The notes: generated by a model from the letters alone, not told the origin. A stretch of 12,718 nucleotides of DNA from Clostridia bacterium (GCA_017407375.1 JAFQWT010000086.1:1-12718); one strand, 5' to 3'; shown: positions 1 through 6,762, numbered from the stretch's first letter. Translations and numbers: made by a program.

Positions 1-2938
1 GGACGAGGTCGACCGCATCGGCTCCTTTGACCCCCTCACCCAGCGCCTGCTTGAGCCCCTTGAGACGGCCGCCGTCTTCCCAACGCGGGAGGTCATTGCC
101 GACCCCGCCGCGCGTGAGCGCATCCGCCGTGACGTGGCGGCCCGCATGGCCTCTGCCAAGGAGGACAAGGTGCGGGAGCTGCTCTCGGCCGAGCTTGCCG
201 TCCTCGCCTCGGGGCACGAGCTGACCTTTGCCGATAAGTATGTGGGCACGGTCTATCCCGAGGGTGAGACCCTCCTTTCCTATCTCGAGGAGGGCCCCTC
301 TCCCGTTTTCTTTGTCAATTACGCCGACCTCCGCACCGCCGTCGCCGAGCGCGCCGCCGCCACGGAGGAGGCCGCCCTCATTGCCGAGGGGGCCCTCCCG
401 CGCGGCTATGCCTCCGCGGCCCCCGCCGCCGCGCTTTCGGCGTTCCTTACCCGCCACGTGGCGGTCTACGGCAACACCTTTTCCTCGCCCCCCTCAGGCC
501 TTGCGCTGGCGGGGCTTTACGGTGTTTCCTGCCGCCGTACCGTCCCTTATGGGGACAAGGAGGAGCTGCTCCTTTCCGACCTTGACGATTACCTCGCGAA
601 GGGCTACCGCGTGATCCTTGAGTGCCGCTCCCGCGCCGAGCTTACCGAGCGGAGCGAGGCCCTCCGCGCCCGTGGGTGGAGGACCCGCGCGGCGGAGGGG
701 GAGGACACCCCTCTCCCCACGGCGGGCGAGCTTCTTCTCACGGACACCACCCACGGGGAGGGCTTTGAGCTGCCCACGGCGCGCCTGGCCATCCTCTCCT
801 TAGCGGGGGGCGAGAGTGAGGAGCGCCGCCGCCGTCGCCGTACGCGCTTCACGGGCAAAAAGAGCGGCGCCGGCGAGAGGATCCTCTCGTACGCCGAGCT
901 TCATGAGGGCGATTACGTCGTCCACGCGGCGCACGGCATCGGCCGCTTTCTCGGGATGGAGACCCTGACGGTGGACGGCGTGAGCGCCGACTATATCACC
1001 CTGCAATACGCGGGGCAGGAAAAGCTCTTTCTCCGTGCCGATAAGCTCGAGATGGTCTCGCGCTACATCGGCGCCCACAGCGATGACGGCACCGTCCGCC
1101 TTTCTAAGATCGGCGGGAGCGAGTGGGGCCGCGCCAAGTCGCGCGCCAAGGCCGCCGCCCGCGATATGGCCAAGGAGCTGATCGCCCTTTACGCGCGCCG
1201 CCAAAGCACCGAGGGCTACGCCTTCCCGCCCGAGGGGGACCTGGAGCGGGAGTTTGCCGCCTCGTTTGAATACGAGGAGACCGAGCCCCAGACCGTGGCG
1301 ATCGAGGAGATCGCCCGCGATATGGAGCGCCCCGTGCCGATGGACCGCCTGCTCTGCGGGGACGTGGGCTTCGGCAAGACCGAGGTCGCCCTGCGCGCCG
1401 CCTTCCGCGCCGCCGTGGCAGGGAAGCAGGTCGCCATCCTCGTGCCGACCACGATCCTTGCGCTCCAGCACTACAACACCATTCTCTCGCGCATGCGCGG
1501 CTATCCCCTGAATATCGAGATGCTCAGCCGCTTCCGCAAGCCAAGCGAGGCGCAAAGGATCCTGCGGCGCCTTGCCCGCGGGGAGATCGACATCATCGTC
1601 GGCACGCATTCTCTCCTCGGCAAGGGCGTTTCCTTCCGTGACCTTGGGCTTCTCATCGTGGATGAGGAGCAGCGCTTTGGCGTCGGGCAGAAGGAGCGCA
1701 TCAAGCAAATGGCCGCGGGGGTGGACGTGCTTACGCTCACCGCCACGCCCATCCCGCGCACGCTCAACATGGCCATGAACGGGATCCGCGACATGTCGAT
1801 CCTTGACGAGGCCCCCGCCGACCGCTCTCCCGTCACCACCTTTGTGATGGAGCACGACGACCTCATGATCGCCGAGGCCCTGCGGCGTGAGCTGGCGCGC
1901 GGCGGCCAGGTGCTCTACCTTTACAACCGCATCGATAGCATCCACCGCGTGGCGGAAAGGATCCGCACCGCCCTCCCCGAGGCCCGCGTGGCCGTTGGCC
2001 ACGGCGGCATGGACCGTGAGGAGCTGGAGGACATCTGGCAGGCCCTGGTGATGGGGGAGGTGGACATCCTTGTTTCCACCACCATCATTGAGACGGGCGT
2101 CGACCTGCCAAACGCCAATACCCTCATCATTGAGGATGCCGACCGCCTCGGCCTTGCCCAGCTCCACCAGCTGCGCGGCCGCGTGGGGCGCGGGGCGCGC
2201 CGTGCCTACGCCTACTGCACCTACCGCCCCGGCAAGGCCCTCTCCGAGATCGCCGAAAAGCGCCTTAGCGCCATCCGCGAGTACGCCGAGTTCGGCGCCG
2301 GCTTCCGCATTGCCCTGCGTGACCTTGAGATCCGTGGCGCCGGCAACCTCCTCGGTGCCGAGCAGCACGGCCACATCGACAGCGTCGGCTACGATATGTA
2401 CGTCCGCCTCCTTTCCGAGGCCGTGGCCGAGGAGCAGGGAACCCTCCCTGCCGACACGCCCACCGCCACCATCGACATCAAGCTGAGCGCCTACCTGCCC
2501 GAGAGCTATATCCCCTCCTCGGCCCACCGCATCGATATGTACAAAAAGCTCATCCTTGTGGAGACCGAGGCCGACCGTGCCGACGTGCTTGACGAGCTGT
2601 GCGACCGCTTCGGTGAGCCGCCCCGCCCCGTCCTCACCCTCCTTGACGTGGCCCTTTGCCGCGCCACCGCCACCCGCGTGGGCATCCAACGGGTCGAGTG
2701 GCGGGGAGGCGAGCTGCGCTTTGACTTTGCCACCCCCCGCCTTGAGGGATGGAGCGAGGCCTTTGCCGCCTTTCCTGCCCTCCGCATGACGGGCACGCCC
2801 CCCTTTGTTACCTACCGCCCAAGTCCCCGTGAGGACGTGGCCGCCACCGCGCTGGCCATCCTCCGCGCGTACGAGGCGGGCCTTGCAGCAAGTGACGAGA
2901 AAAACCAAGAAAATGTAAAGGAAACCTCCCATGAGTAA
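1..2938 (+). CDS. mfd: Transcription-repair coupling factor Mfd (5' partial)
   Basis: Mfd is an ATP-driven DNA translocase that removes RNA polymerase stalled at lesions and recruits UvrA for nucleotide excision repair. The gene is open from the left edge. The first complete codon is at base 2 and 978 residues are visible, so about 170-200 N-terminal residues are missing if the protein has the usual length of about 1,150-1,180. The fragment opens inside the UvrB-like module (DEVDRIGSFDP). Next come the CarD-like RNA polymerase interaction domain (about residues 300-365), Walker A GDVGFGKT (453-460), Walker B DEEQ (554-557), TATPIPRT, the helicase motif VI region LHQLRGRVGR and the TRG motif with GAGNLLG (779-785). 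A C-terminal D7-like domain follows. All motor motifs are intact. The stop overlaps the next start by 8 bases, which suggests translational coupling. The ATG at 134 is internal, because the reading frame and family similarity continue upstream of it. Identification is firm. Confidence 0.97.
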   Translation, partial: DEVDRIGSFDPLTQRLLEPLETAAVFPTREVIADPAARERIRRDVAARMASAKEDKVRELLSAELAVLASGHELTFADKYVGTVYPEGETLLSYLEEGPSPVFFVNYADLRTAVAERAAATEEAALIAEGALPRGYASAAPAAALSAFLTRHVAVYGNTFSSPPSGLALAGLYGVSCRRTVPYGDKEELLLSDLDDYLAKGYRVILECRSRAELTERSEALRARGWRTRAAEGEDTPLPTAGELLLTDTTHGEGFELPTARLAILSLAGGESEERRRRRRTRFTGKKSGAGERILSYAELHEGDYVVHAAHGIGRFLGMETLTVDGVSADYITLQYAGQEKLFLRADKLEMVSRYIGAHSDDGTVRLSKIGGSEWGRAKSRAKAAARDMAKELIALYARRQSTEGYAFPPEGDLEREFAASFEYEETEPQTVAIEEIARDMERPVPMDRLLCGDVGFGKTEVALRAAFRAAVAGKQVAILVPTTILALQHYNTILSRMRGYPLNIEMLSRFRKPSEAQRILRRLARGEIDIIVGTHSLLGKGVSFRDLGLLIVDEEQRFGVGQKERIKQMAAGVDVLTLTATPIPRTLNMAMNGIRDMSILDEAPADRSPVTTFVMEHDDLMIAEALRRELARGGQVLYLYNRIDSIHRVAERIRTALPEARVAVGHGGMDREELEDIWQALVMGEVDILVSTTIIETGVDLPNANTLIIEDADRLGLAQLHQLRGRVGRGARRAYAYCTYRPGKALSEIAEKRLSAIREYAEFGAGFRIALRDLEIRGAGNLLGAEQHGHIDSVGYDMYVRLLSEAVAEEQGTLPADTPTATIDIKLSAYLPESYIPSSAHRIDMYKKLILVETEADRADVLDELCDRFGEPPRPVLTLLDVALCRATATRVGIQRVEWRGGELRFDFATPRLEGWSEAFAAFPALRMTGTPPFVTYRPSPREDVAATALAILRAYEAGLAASDEKNQENVKETSHE

Positions 2939-4112
2939 GAAAAAAGCGTCAACCCTCACCCCCCGCGCCAAGGCGATCCTCATTGCCGCCGTGGCGCTCC
3001 TCCTTGTGGCGGCCATCGTGCTGACCACGGTGCTGCTCCTTTTGCCGCGCGACCCCGTCCTTTCGTACGGGGGCATCACCGTCACGGCCGAGATGTACGC
3101 CTTCTGGTTCTCGATCGCCAAGACCGACTTTATGGCCAAGTACGGCATCAAGAGCTATGAGGACACCGCCTCCCGCTGGGACAGCCCCAGCGAGGTCGAG
3201 GGGAAGACCTGGGGACAACTCCTTACCGAGGAGGTCGACCGCTCGCTCCGTATGCGGCTCATTGCCGCCGCCATGTACGACGCCTTAGGCCTTGCCGACA
3301 CCTCGCAAAGGGCGATCGTCAACGACTACTGCGAGGAGGCCCTTGAGCTGAAGGCGGGGGGCGATAAGGACGCCTACCGCGCCCTTTGCGAGAAGTACGG
3401 CACCACCGAGCGCGCCATCAAGAAATGCGCCGCCATCGACGTGAAGGCCGAGCTGCTTTACGAGTACCTTTCCGCCCGCACGGGGGAGGGGCTTACGAAC
3501 ACCGAGAAGCATACCTTTTACGTTGAGAACTACGTCCGCTTCAAGGTACTCTACCTCAACAGCACCGTCCGCGGGGAAATGGTGAACGGTGAGCGCGTGG
3601 AGACGACCCTCACGGAGGCAGAGCGCGCCAACGTCCAAAAGTGGGATACCGACCTCTCCGCCTATCTTCTCGGCGGGAGCAAGGAGGGCGAGATGACCGA
3701 GGAGATCTTTGAGACCTACCTCAAAAACTCGCACGAGGCGCTTCACGCCTCCACGGGCTATCCCGACGGGCTCTACACCTCGCGCTATATCAACCTGCGG
3801 GACGTCAACGTCCTTGAAAACGAGGTCGTGGAGGAGCTTGGCTACCTCAAGGAGGGCGAGCTTCTCCGTGTGGAGACTGAGGACGGCATCCGTTACCTTT
3901 ACGGCTACCACCTCCTGACCGCTCCCTACAACGCCGCCGCCTTTGAGGAGTTCTTCCTGAACTTCCACGCCTCCTGCGCCGCCTACACGCTGGCAAGGCG
4001 CACGGCGGCCGAGCTTTCCCGCGTGAAGACCTACGAGGAAAATCTGCCGACCGACCTCTGCTACCGCATTCCCGCCAACCTCGTTTTTGACTACTGCGCC
4101 GTCGTCAACTGA
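2931..4112 (+). CDS. Membrane-anchored SurA/PrsA-like foldase with degenerate parvulin region
   Basis: This is a 393-residue protein with a basic N-terminus and one hydrophobic segment (about residues 15-39). There is no lipobox cysteine, so it is probably tethered by an uncleaved signal anchor with the rest outside the membrane. Residues 44-71 (YGGITVTAEMYAFWF onward) resemble the start of the SurA/PrsA chaperone domain. Residues 203-332 have the layout of a parvulin domain: strand FKVLYLN, helices, then LKEGELLRVETEDG and YGYHLL in place of the usual 'G..S.pv.t..G.Hii' ending. The usual catalytic histidine motifs are not recognisable, so it may be a chaperone without prolyl isomerase activity. 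A foldase after mfd is a common Firmicutes order. The start has AAAGGA (2917-2922) 8 nt upstream, and the gene overlaps mfd by 8 bases. Family placement rests on motif recall, not alignment. A generic secreted hypothetical protein is the alternative. Confidence 0.6.
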   Translation: MSKKKASTLTPRAKAILIAAVALLLVAAIVLTTVLLLLPRDPVLSYGGITVTAEMYAFWFSIAKTDFMAKYGIKSYEDTASRWDSPSEVEGKTWGQLLTEEVDRSLRMRLIAAAMYDALGLADTSQRAIVNDYCEEALELKAGGDKDAYRALCEKYGTTERAIKKCAAIDVKAELLYEYLSARTGEGLTNTEKHTFYVENYVRFKVLYLNSTVRGEMVNGERVETTLTEAERANVQKWDTDLSAYLLGGSKEGEMTEEIFETYLKNSHEALHASTGYPDGLYTSRYINLRDVNVLENEVVEELGYLKEGELLRVETEDGIRYLYGYHLLTAPYNAAAFEEFFLNFHASCAAYTLARRTAAELSRVKTYEENLPTDLCYRIPANLVFDYCAVVN

Positions 4113-4136
4113 CAAAAGCAAAAGAAAGGAGCGCGC

Positions 4137-4700
4137 ATGTCGTCCTTTACAAGACAAGCCATCATGGACTCCTTCCTGCGCCTCCTTGAGCGCAAGCCCT
4201 TTCCGAAGATCACGGTCAGGGATATCGTGGAGGAGTGTGGCGTCAACCGCACGACCTTCTATTATTACTATCAGGACATCTACGCCATCGTGGAGGACCT
4301 CTTTTCCTCGGCCCTTCTGCCCTATGCCGATATGCTCCGCGGCAACACCCGCCCCTCCGACCTTCGGGATGCGCGGGATTTTGCCACCATGCATCGGCGG
4401 GCGCTCCTTGGGCTTTACACCTCGCTCGGGCATGAGGCGGTGAGGAAATACCTCTTTGCCGTCCTTGACGAGCCGCTCACCGTCTTCCTTACGCGCTGCG
4501 GTGAGGGGCTTGAGCTTACGGAGTCTGCCCGCCGCACGGTGTTCCTCCTCCTGCGGGAGACCCTCCTTGGGGTCCTTTGCCTCTTTCTGCGGGGGGAGCT
4601 GCCCGAGGATGGGGGCTTCCCGCTGACGGTCACAGGCGGCACCGTCCGCCGCTTTTTGGAGCGCCTTTCCCAAAGGGGCGAGGCCGATAGGAGAGAATGA
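4137..4700 (+). CDS. TetR/AcrR-family transcriptional regulator
   Basis: This is a 187-residue DNA-binding regulator. The N-terminal helix-turn-helix is clear: RQAIMDSFLRLLERKPF for helix 1, ITVRDIVEECGVNRTTFYYYY for the helix-turn-helix (about residues 25-45), then the usual DIYAIVEDLF. The rest is a helical ligand-binding or dimerisation domain, of the type often called TetR C-terminal region in small Firmicutes regulators. The ATG has AAAGGA (4125-4130) 6 nt upstream. The 24-nt gap from the foldase gene shows no promoter, and the stop is followed 1 nt later by the next start, so it is most simply cotranscribed with its neighbours. The DUF308 membrane protein behind it is the natural target candidate. 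The ligand cannot be predicted. Confidence 0.9.
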   Translation: MSSFTRQAIMDSFLRLLERKPFPKITVRDIVEECGVNRTTFYYYYQDIYAIVEDLFSSALLPYADMLRGNTRPSDLRDARDFATMHRRALLGLYTSLGHEAVRKYLFAVLDEPLTVFLTRCGEGLELTESARRTVFLLLRETLLGVLCLFLRGELPEDGGFPLTVTGGTVRRFLERLSQRGEADRRE

Positions 4701-4701
4701 G

Positions 4702-5292
4702 ATGCAAAAAAGACAAGAAAATATCGTGATCACGGCCAAGATCTTTTCGCTGGCCGTTTCGGGCCTCGTTCTCCTTTTCGGGATCCTGATGGCCGTCCTC
4801 CCCGAGGAGATGATGCGGGCGCTTTGCTATTCGCTCGGCTCGCTCTGCCTGCTCATCGCCTTTGCCAAGATCTTCGGCTATTTCTCAAACGACCTCTACC
4901 GCATCGCCTATCAGTTTGATTTTGCCGCGGGGTGCGTGGTCGCCTTTTTCGGCGTTCTTCTGCTCGTCACGCCCGAGGTCATGATCCCGCGCCTTGGCAC
5001 CGCTGTGGCCATTTACGTCCTTGTGGACGGCCTTGTCCGCGTGCAGACCGCCATCGATGCCCAGCGCTTTGGCATGCCGTATTGGTACCTCCTCCTTATC
5101 GGCGCTGTGCTGCTTGTCGGCGGCGCCGCCGTCATCTTCTTTTTGGCGCTCCCCTATCACCGCGTCGTCTTTACGGGCATCCTCATGATCGCCGATGCCT
5201 TCCTCAGCGTGATCGTCACCATGTACACCGTGCGTGTGCGTGTCCGCAAAACTAAAAAGGAAGCCGACTTCCCGCTTCCCCACGAGCTATAA
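4702..5292 (+). CDS. DUF308/HdeD-like integral membrane protein
   Basis: This 196-residue protein is almost entirely hydrophobic. Six membrane helices can be read at roughly residues 11-34, 41-60, 71-91, 96-114, 126-149 and 155-176, followed by a short basic tail (RVRVRKTKKEADF). Spaced helix pairs with Gly- and Leu-rich faces and an overall length near 190 fit the DUF308 family, which includes HdeD of enteric acid resistance. The molecular function of the family in Firmicutes is not established. The gene starts 1 nt after the TetR stop, with AGGAGA (4689-4694) as ribosome binding site inside the end of tetR, so the two are tightly coupled. It is the last gene of the mfd unit. No simple terminator follows directly: the stop abuts the inverted-repeat element at 5294. 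Confidence 0.75.
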   Translation: MQKRQENIVITAKIFSLAVSGLVLLFGILMAVLPEEMMRALCYSLGSLCLLIAFAKIFGYFSNDLYRIAYQFDFAAGCVVAFFGVLLLVTPEVMIPRLGTAVAIYVLVDGLVRVQTAIDAQRFGMPYWYLLLIGAVLLVGGAAVIFFLALPYHRVVFTGILMIADAFLSVIVTMYTVRVRVRKTKKEADFPLPHEL

Positions 5293-5293
5293 G

Positions 5294-5339
5294 AAAAACC
5301 ACCCGCATATAGCGTGATACTCTTAACGGAGTATCACGC
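5294..5339. repeat. Left inverted-repeat end with embedded 11-bp hairpin
   Basis: The outer arm AAAAACCACCCGCAT (5294-5308) is the exact reverse complement of 5666-5680. It is followed by the perfect hairpin GCGTGATACTC (5312-5322), loop TTAACG, GAGTATCACGC (5329-5339). The loop and the GAG after it recur in the opposite end of the element. Confidence 0.8.
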
Positions 5340-5340
5340 A

Positions 5341-5500
5341 ATGAATTGCAACAAGGTTGCATGAATTGACACTACGTGTCATGAATTGCAGTAAACTGCG
5401 TGAATTGCCCCACGGGCATGATATTCGTTGCAATTCAATTCATGGAGCGAAGCGAGAAATCATGGCGAAGCCAATTCATGATGCGTCAGCATCAATTCAT
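5341..5500. repeat. Tandem mini-hairpin array with ATGAATT / AATTCAT boxes
   Basis: Boxes ATGAATT lie at 5341, 5361 and 5381, with GTGAATT at 5400, so the period is 19-20 bp. In the right half the box is inverted: AATTCAT at 5437, 5473 and 5494, with a decayed copy near 5457. Between boxes are short hairpins with unrelated stems: TGCAAC-AAG-GTTGCA (5347-5361), TGACAC-TAC-GTGTCA (5367-5381), GCAGT-AA-ACTGC (5388-5399), TGCCC-CAC-GGGCA (5406-5418), TGGC-GAA-GCCA (5463-5473) and TGATGC-GTCA-GCATCA (5479-5494). The unit at 5444-5457 (GAGCGAAGCGAG) is degenerate. Left and right boxes are complementary, so one strand could fold into a box-paired stem studded with hairpins. I recognise no gene or named repeat class in it. 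Confidence 0.85.
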
Positions 5501-5514
5501 CTATAAAAACGAAC

Positions 5515-5556
5515 AGAGCAAGAATAGAAGGATTTGTTTCCTTTTACTCTTGCTCT
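5515..5556. other. Long imperfect hairpin inside the intergenic element
   Basis: AGAGCAAGA (5515-5523) pairs with TCTTGCTCT (5548-5556). After one mismatch the stem continues with TAGAAGG (5525-5531) against CCTTTTA (5540-5546), with a single G-T pair and an 8-nt loop. It could be a structural or terminator-like component. No T run of terminator quality follows. Confidence 0.6.
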
Positions 5557-5595
5557 TTCTGCTTGTTATAAGGGTTTGGGCTTAGCCTATAAAGT

Positions 5596-5611
5596 ATTTG
5601 ACCGGTCAAAT
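5596..5611. promoter_or_regulatory. Perfect 16-bp palindrome, operator-like
   Basis: ATTTGACCGGTCAAAT is a perfect palindrome lying 2 bases after a TATAAA (5588-5593). Its GACCGGTC core resembles operators of the LmrA/QdoR branch of TetR-family regulators, and a TetR gene lies about 900 bases upstream. No convincing -35 box or downstream gene on the same strand supports a promoter here, so the operator role is speculative. It may only be structure of the element. Confidence 0.3.
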
Positions 5612-5641
5612 GCGATGCTCGCACTTAGCGGTATTTTAAAA

Positions 5642-5680
5642 TTCTCCGTTAAGGAGAACACGCACATGCGGGTGGTTTTT
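5642..5680. repeat. Right inverted-repeat end with embedded hairpin and T run
   Basis: The hairpin TTCTCC (5642-5647), loop GTTAA, GGAGAA (5653-5658) is followed by CACGC and ATGCGGGTGGTTTTT (5666-5680). Read in reverse complement it aligns with the left end: the 15-bp outer arm, GCGTG and TTAACGGAG are shared, while the hairpin stem bases differ but still pair. The last base is also the first base of the mnmA stop codon triplet. Confidence 0.75.
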
Positions 5681-6687
5681 TATTGCAGGATGCCGCCGCC
5701 AAGAACGTACTCGCCGTCGTACAGCACGGCACTCTGCCCCGGGGCGGGCGCCCTTTGCGCCTTGTCAAACAGGAGCCGCGCGCCCGCGCCCTCGGGGTAC
5801 ACGGTGCACTCGGCGCCCCGCGCGCGGTAGCGGAGCTTTGCCACGGCGCGGAAGGGGGCGGTGGGCGCCACCCCGACGTAGGTGACGTCACGGAGCGCGA
5901 CCTCACGGCGGTAAAGCTCCTCCTCGTCCCCCAGCGTGACCTCGCCCCTCTCGGCGGAGATCGCCGTGACGTAGCGCACACGGCCAAGGGCAATGCCCAG
6001 CCCCTTGTGCTGGCCGACCGTGTAATGGACGATGCCGCGGTGGCGCCCCAGCACTGTCCCGTCCTTATCCACGTAATTCCCCGCGGGGATCTGCCGCCCA
6101 AGGATCGCCTCCACCGCCGCGGCGTGGTCGCCGCTTGGCACAAAGCAGATGTCCTGGCTCTCGCGCTCGGTGCCCTCGGCAAGGCCCCACTGCGCCGCCC
6201 TCCTTCGCACCTCGTCCTTCGTGAGCTCCCCAAGGGGAAAAAGCAGGCGGGAAAGGCGCTCGGCCGAGAGGGTGTAGAGCATATAGCTCTGGTCCTTTCC
6301 TTCGTCCTTCGCCATACGGAGGCGGTCGCCCTCTCGGCGTGCGTAATGCCCCGTGGCCACGGCATCAAAGCCCTCGGCCTCGGCGTACTCGCAAAGCAGG
6401 CCGAGCTTTACCGTGCGGTTGCAAAGGACGCAGGGGTTGGGCGTGCGTCCGCGGGCGTATTCCTCGGCAAAGGGGCGCATCACTCTTGAAAAAAACTCAC
6501 GCCGCAGGTCCAGCGTGCGGTGCGGGATCCCTAACCGGCGGGAGACCTCCGCGGCCCGCGCGGCCTCGCCCTCGCCCCCCTCGCAAAGGAGGAGCGTGCA
6601 GCCCTCGGCCTCGTGCCCTGCCGCCGTGACGATCCCCGCCGCCACGGCGCTGTCGACACCGCCGCTCATCGCAATTAAAACGCGCAT
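5680..6687 (-). CDS. mnmA: tRNA-specific 2-thiouridylase MnmA
   Basis: MnmA adenylates U34 of Lys, Glu and Gln tRNAs and replaces O2 with sulfur delivered as persulfide, giving the 2-thio part of the wobble modification. The 335-residue protein has the PP-loop SGGVDS (8-13), NPCVLCNR with the catalytic Cys89, ATGHYAR, and the second catalytic Cys181 in SQDICF. These correspond to E. coli C102 and C199. The C-terminal beta-barrel part (YTVGQHKGLGIALG onward) is complete. It is somewhat shorter than the usual 360 residues, mainly through a compact loop after the N-terminal Rossmann part. The start at 6687 is chosen over an in-frame start 20 codons earlier because MRVLIAMSGGVDS is the family start and GGGAGG (6694-6699) sits just upstream. 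It has its own promoter and converges on the DUF308 gene. Confidence 0.96.
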   Translation of the reverse strand: MRVLIAMSGGVDSAVAAGIVTAAGHEAEGCTLLLCEGGEGEAARAAEVSRRLGIPHRTLDLRREFFSRVMRPFAEEYARGRTPNPCVLCNRTVKLGLLCEYAEAEGFDAVATGHYARREGDRLRMAKDEGKDQSYMLYTLSAERLSRLLFPLGELTKDEVRRRAAQWGLAEGTERESQDICFVPSGDHAAAVEAILGRQIPAGNYVDKDGTVLGRHRGIVHYTVGQHKGLGIALGRVRYVTAISAERGEVTLGDEEELYRREVALRDVTYVGVAPTAPFRAVAKLRYRARGAECTVYPEGAGARLLFDKAQRAPAPGQSAVLYDGEYVLGGGILQ

Positions 6688-6718
6688 ACGCTTCCTCCCC
6701 TTGTATCTTCTATATAGA

Positions 6719-6747
6719 ATTATAAATTCCCTCTTGAAGAAAGTCAA
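6719..6747 (-). promoter_or_regulatory. Promoter of mnmA
   Basis: On the minus strand, TTGACT (plus-strand positions 6742-6747) and TATAAT (6719-6724) are separated by exactly 17 bp, about 30 bases upstream of the mnmA start. It overlaps the divergent promoter of the transporter gene. Confidence 0.8.
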
Positions 6748-6762
6748 GCCCTGTGGTATAAT
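6734..6762 (+). promoter_or_regulatory. Promoter of the NSS transporter gene
   Basis: TTGAAG (6734-6739), a 17-bp spacer and a consensus TATAAT (6757-6762) lie just upstream of the transporter ATG at 6795. Its -35 box lies inside the spacer of the divergent mnmA promoter, so the two cannot easily be occupied together. Confidence 0.8.

Larger units (their letters stand above)
5294..5680. repeat. 387-bp structured intergenic element with inverted-repeat ends (MITE-like or terminator with invaded loop)
   Basis: This fills the entire gap between two convergent stop codons and contains no convincing gene. It starts with AAAAACCACCCGCAT (5294-5308) and ends with the exact reverse complement (5666-5680). 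The match continues inward imperfectly for about 22 more bases, through GCGTG and TTAACGGAG. Inside are a mini-hairpin array (5341-5500), a long hairpin (5515-5556), a perfect palindrome (5596-5611), a small hairpin TGCGA-TGC-TCGCA (5611-5623) and ATTTTAAAAT (5633-5642). It is visibly more AT-rich than the flanking genes. No target-site duplication is evident. The outermost arms plus the T run could act as a bidirectional terminator for the DUF308 gene and mnmA. A non-autonomous mobile element and a terminator whose loop received an insertion both fit. Confidence 0.7.

Noticed and set aside
800..3151. Long open frame on the minus strand opposite mfd
   Set aside because: It is the mirror of GC-rich codon usage in mfd. 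The translation is Gly/Ala/His/Asp-rich without any domain, and mfd motifs on the other strand are unambiguous.
3285..4739. Long open frame on the minus strand opposite the foldase and tetR genes
   Set aside because: It spans two real genes and their intergenic gap, has no ribosome binding site and no recognisable domain.
5341..5500. CRISPR array
   Set aside because: The repeated unit is only 7 bases, the intervening sequences are palindromes of about 12 nt and not 30-bp spacers, the unit inverts half-way, and there are no cas genes.
5294..5680. Integron attC site or tRNA-like structure
   Set aside because: No attC core sites (RYYYAAC/GTTRRRY pair with the expected spacing), no anticodon or T-loop sequences, and no integrase in the window.
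5400..5830. Small plus-strand open frames through the intergenic element
   Set aside because: They are built from hairpin-array sequence or run into the antisense of mnmA, lack ribosome binding sites and encode no recognisable peptide.
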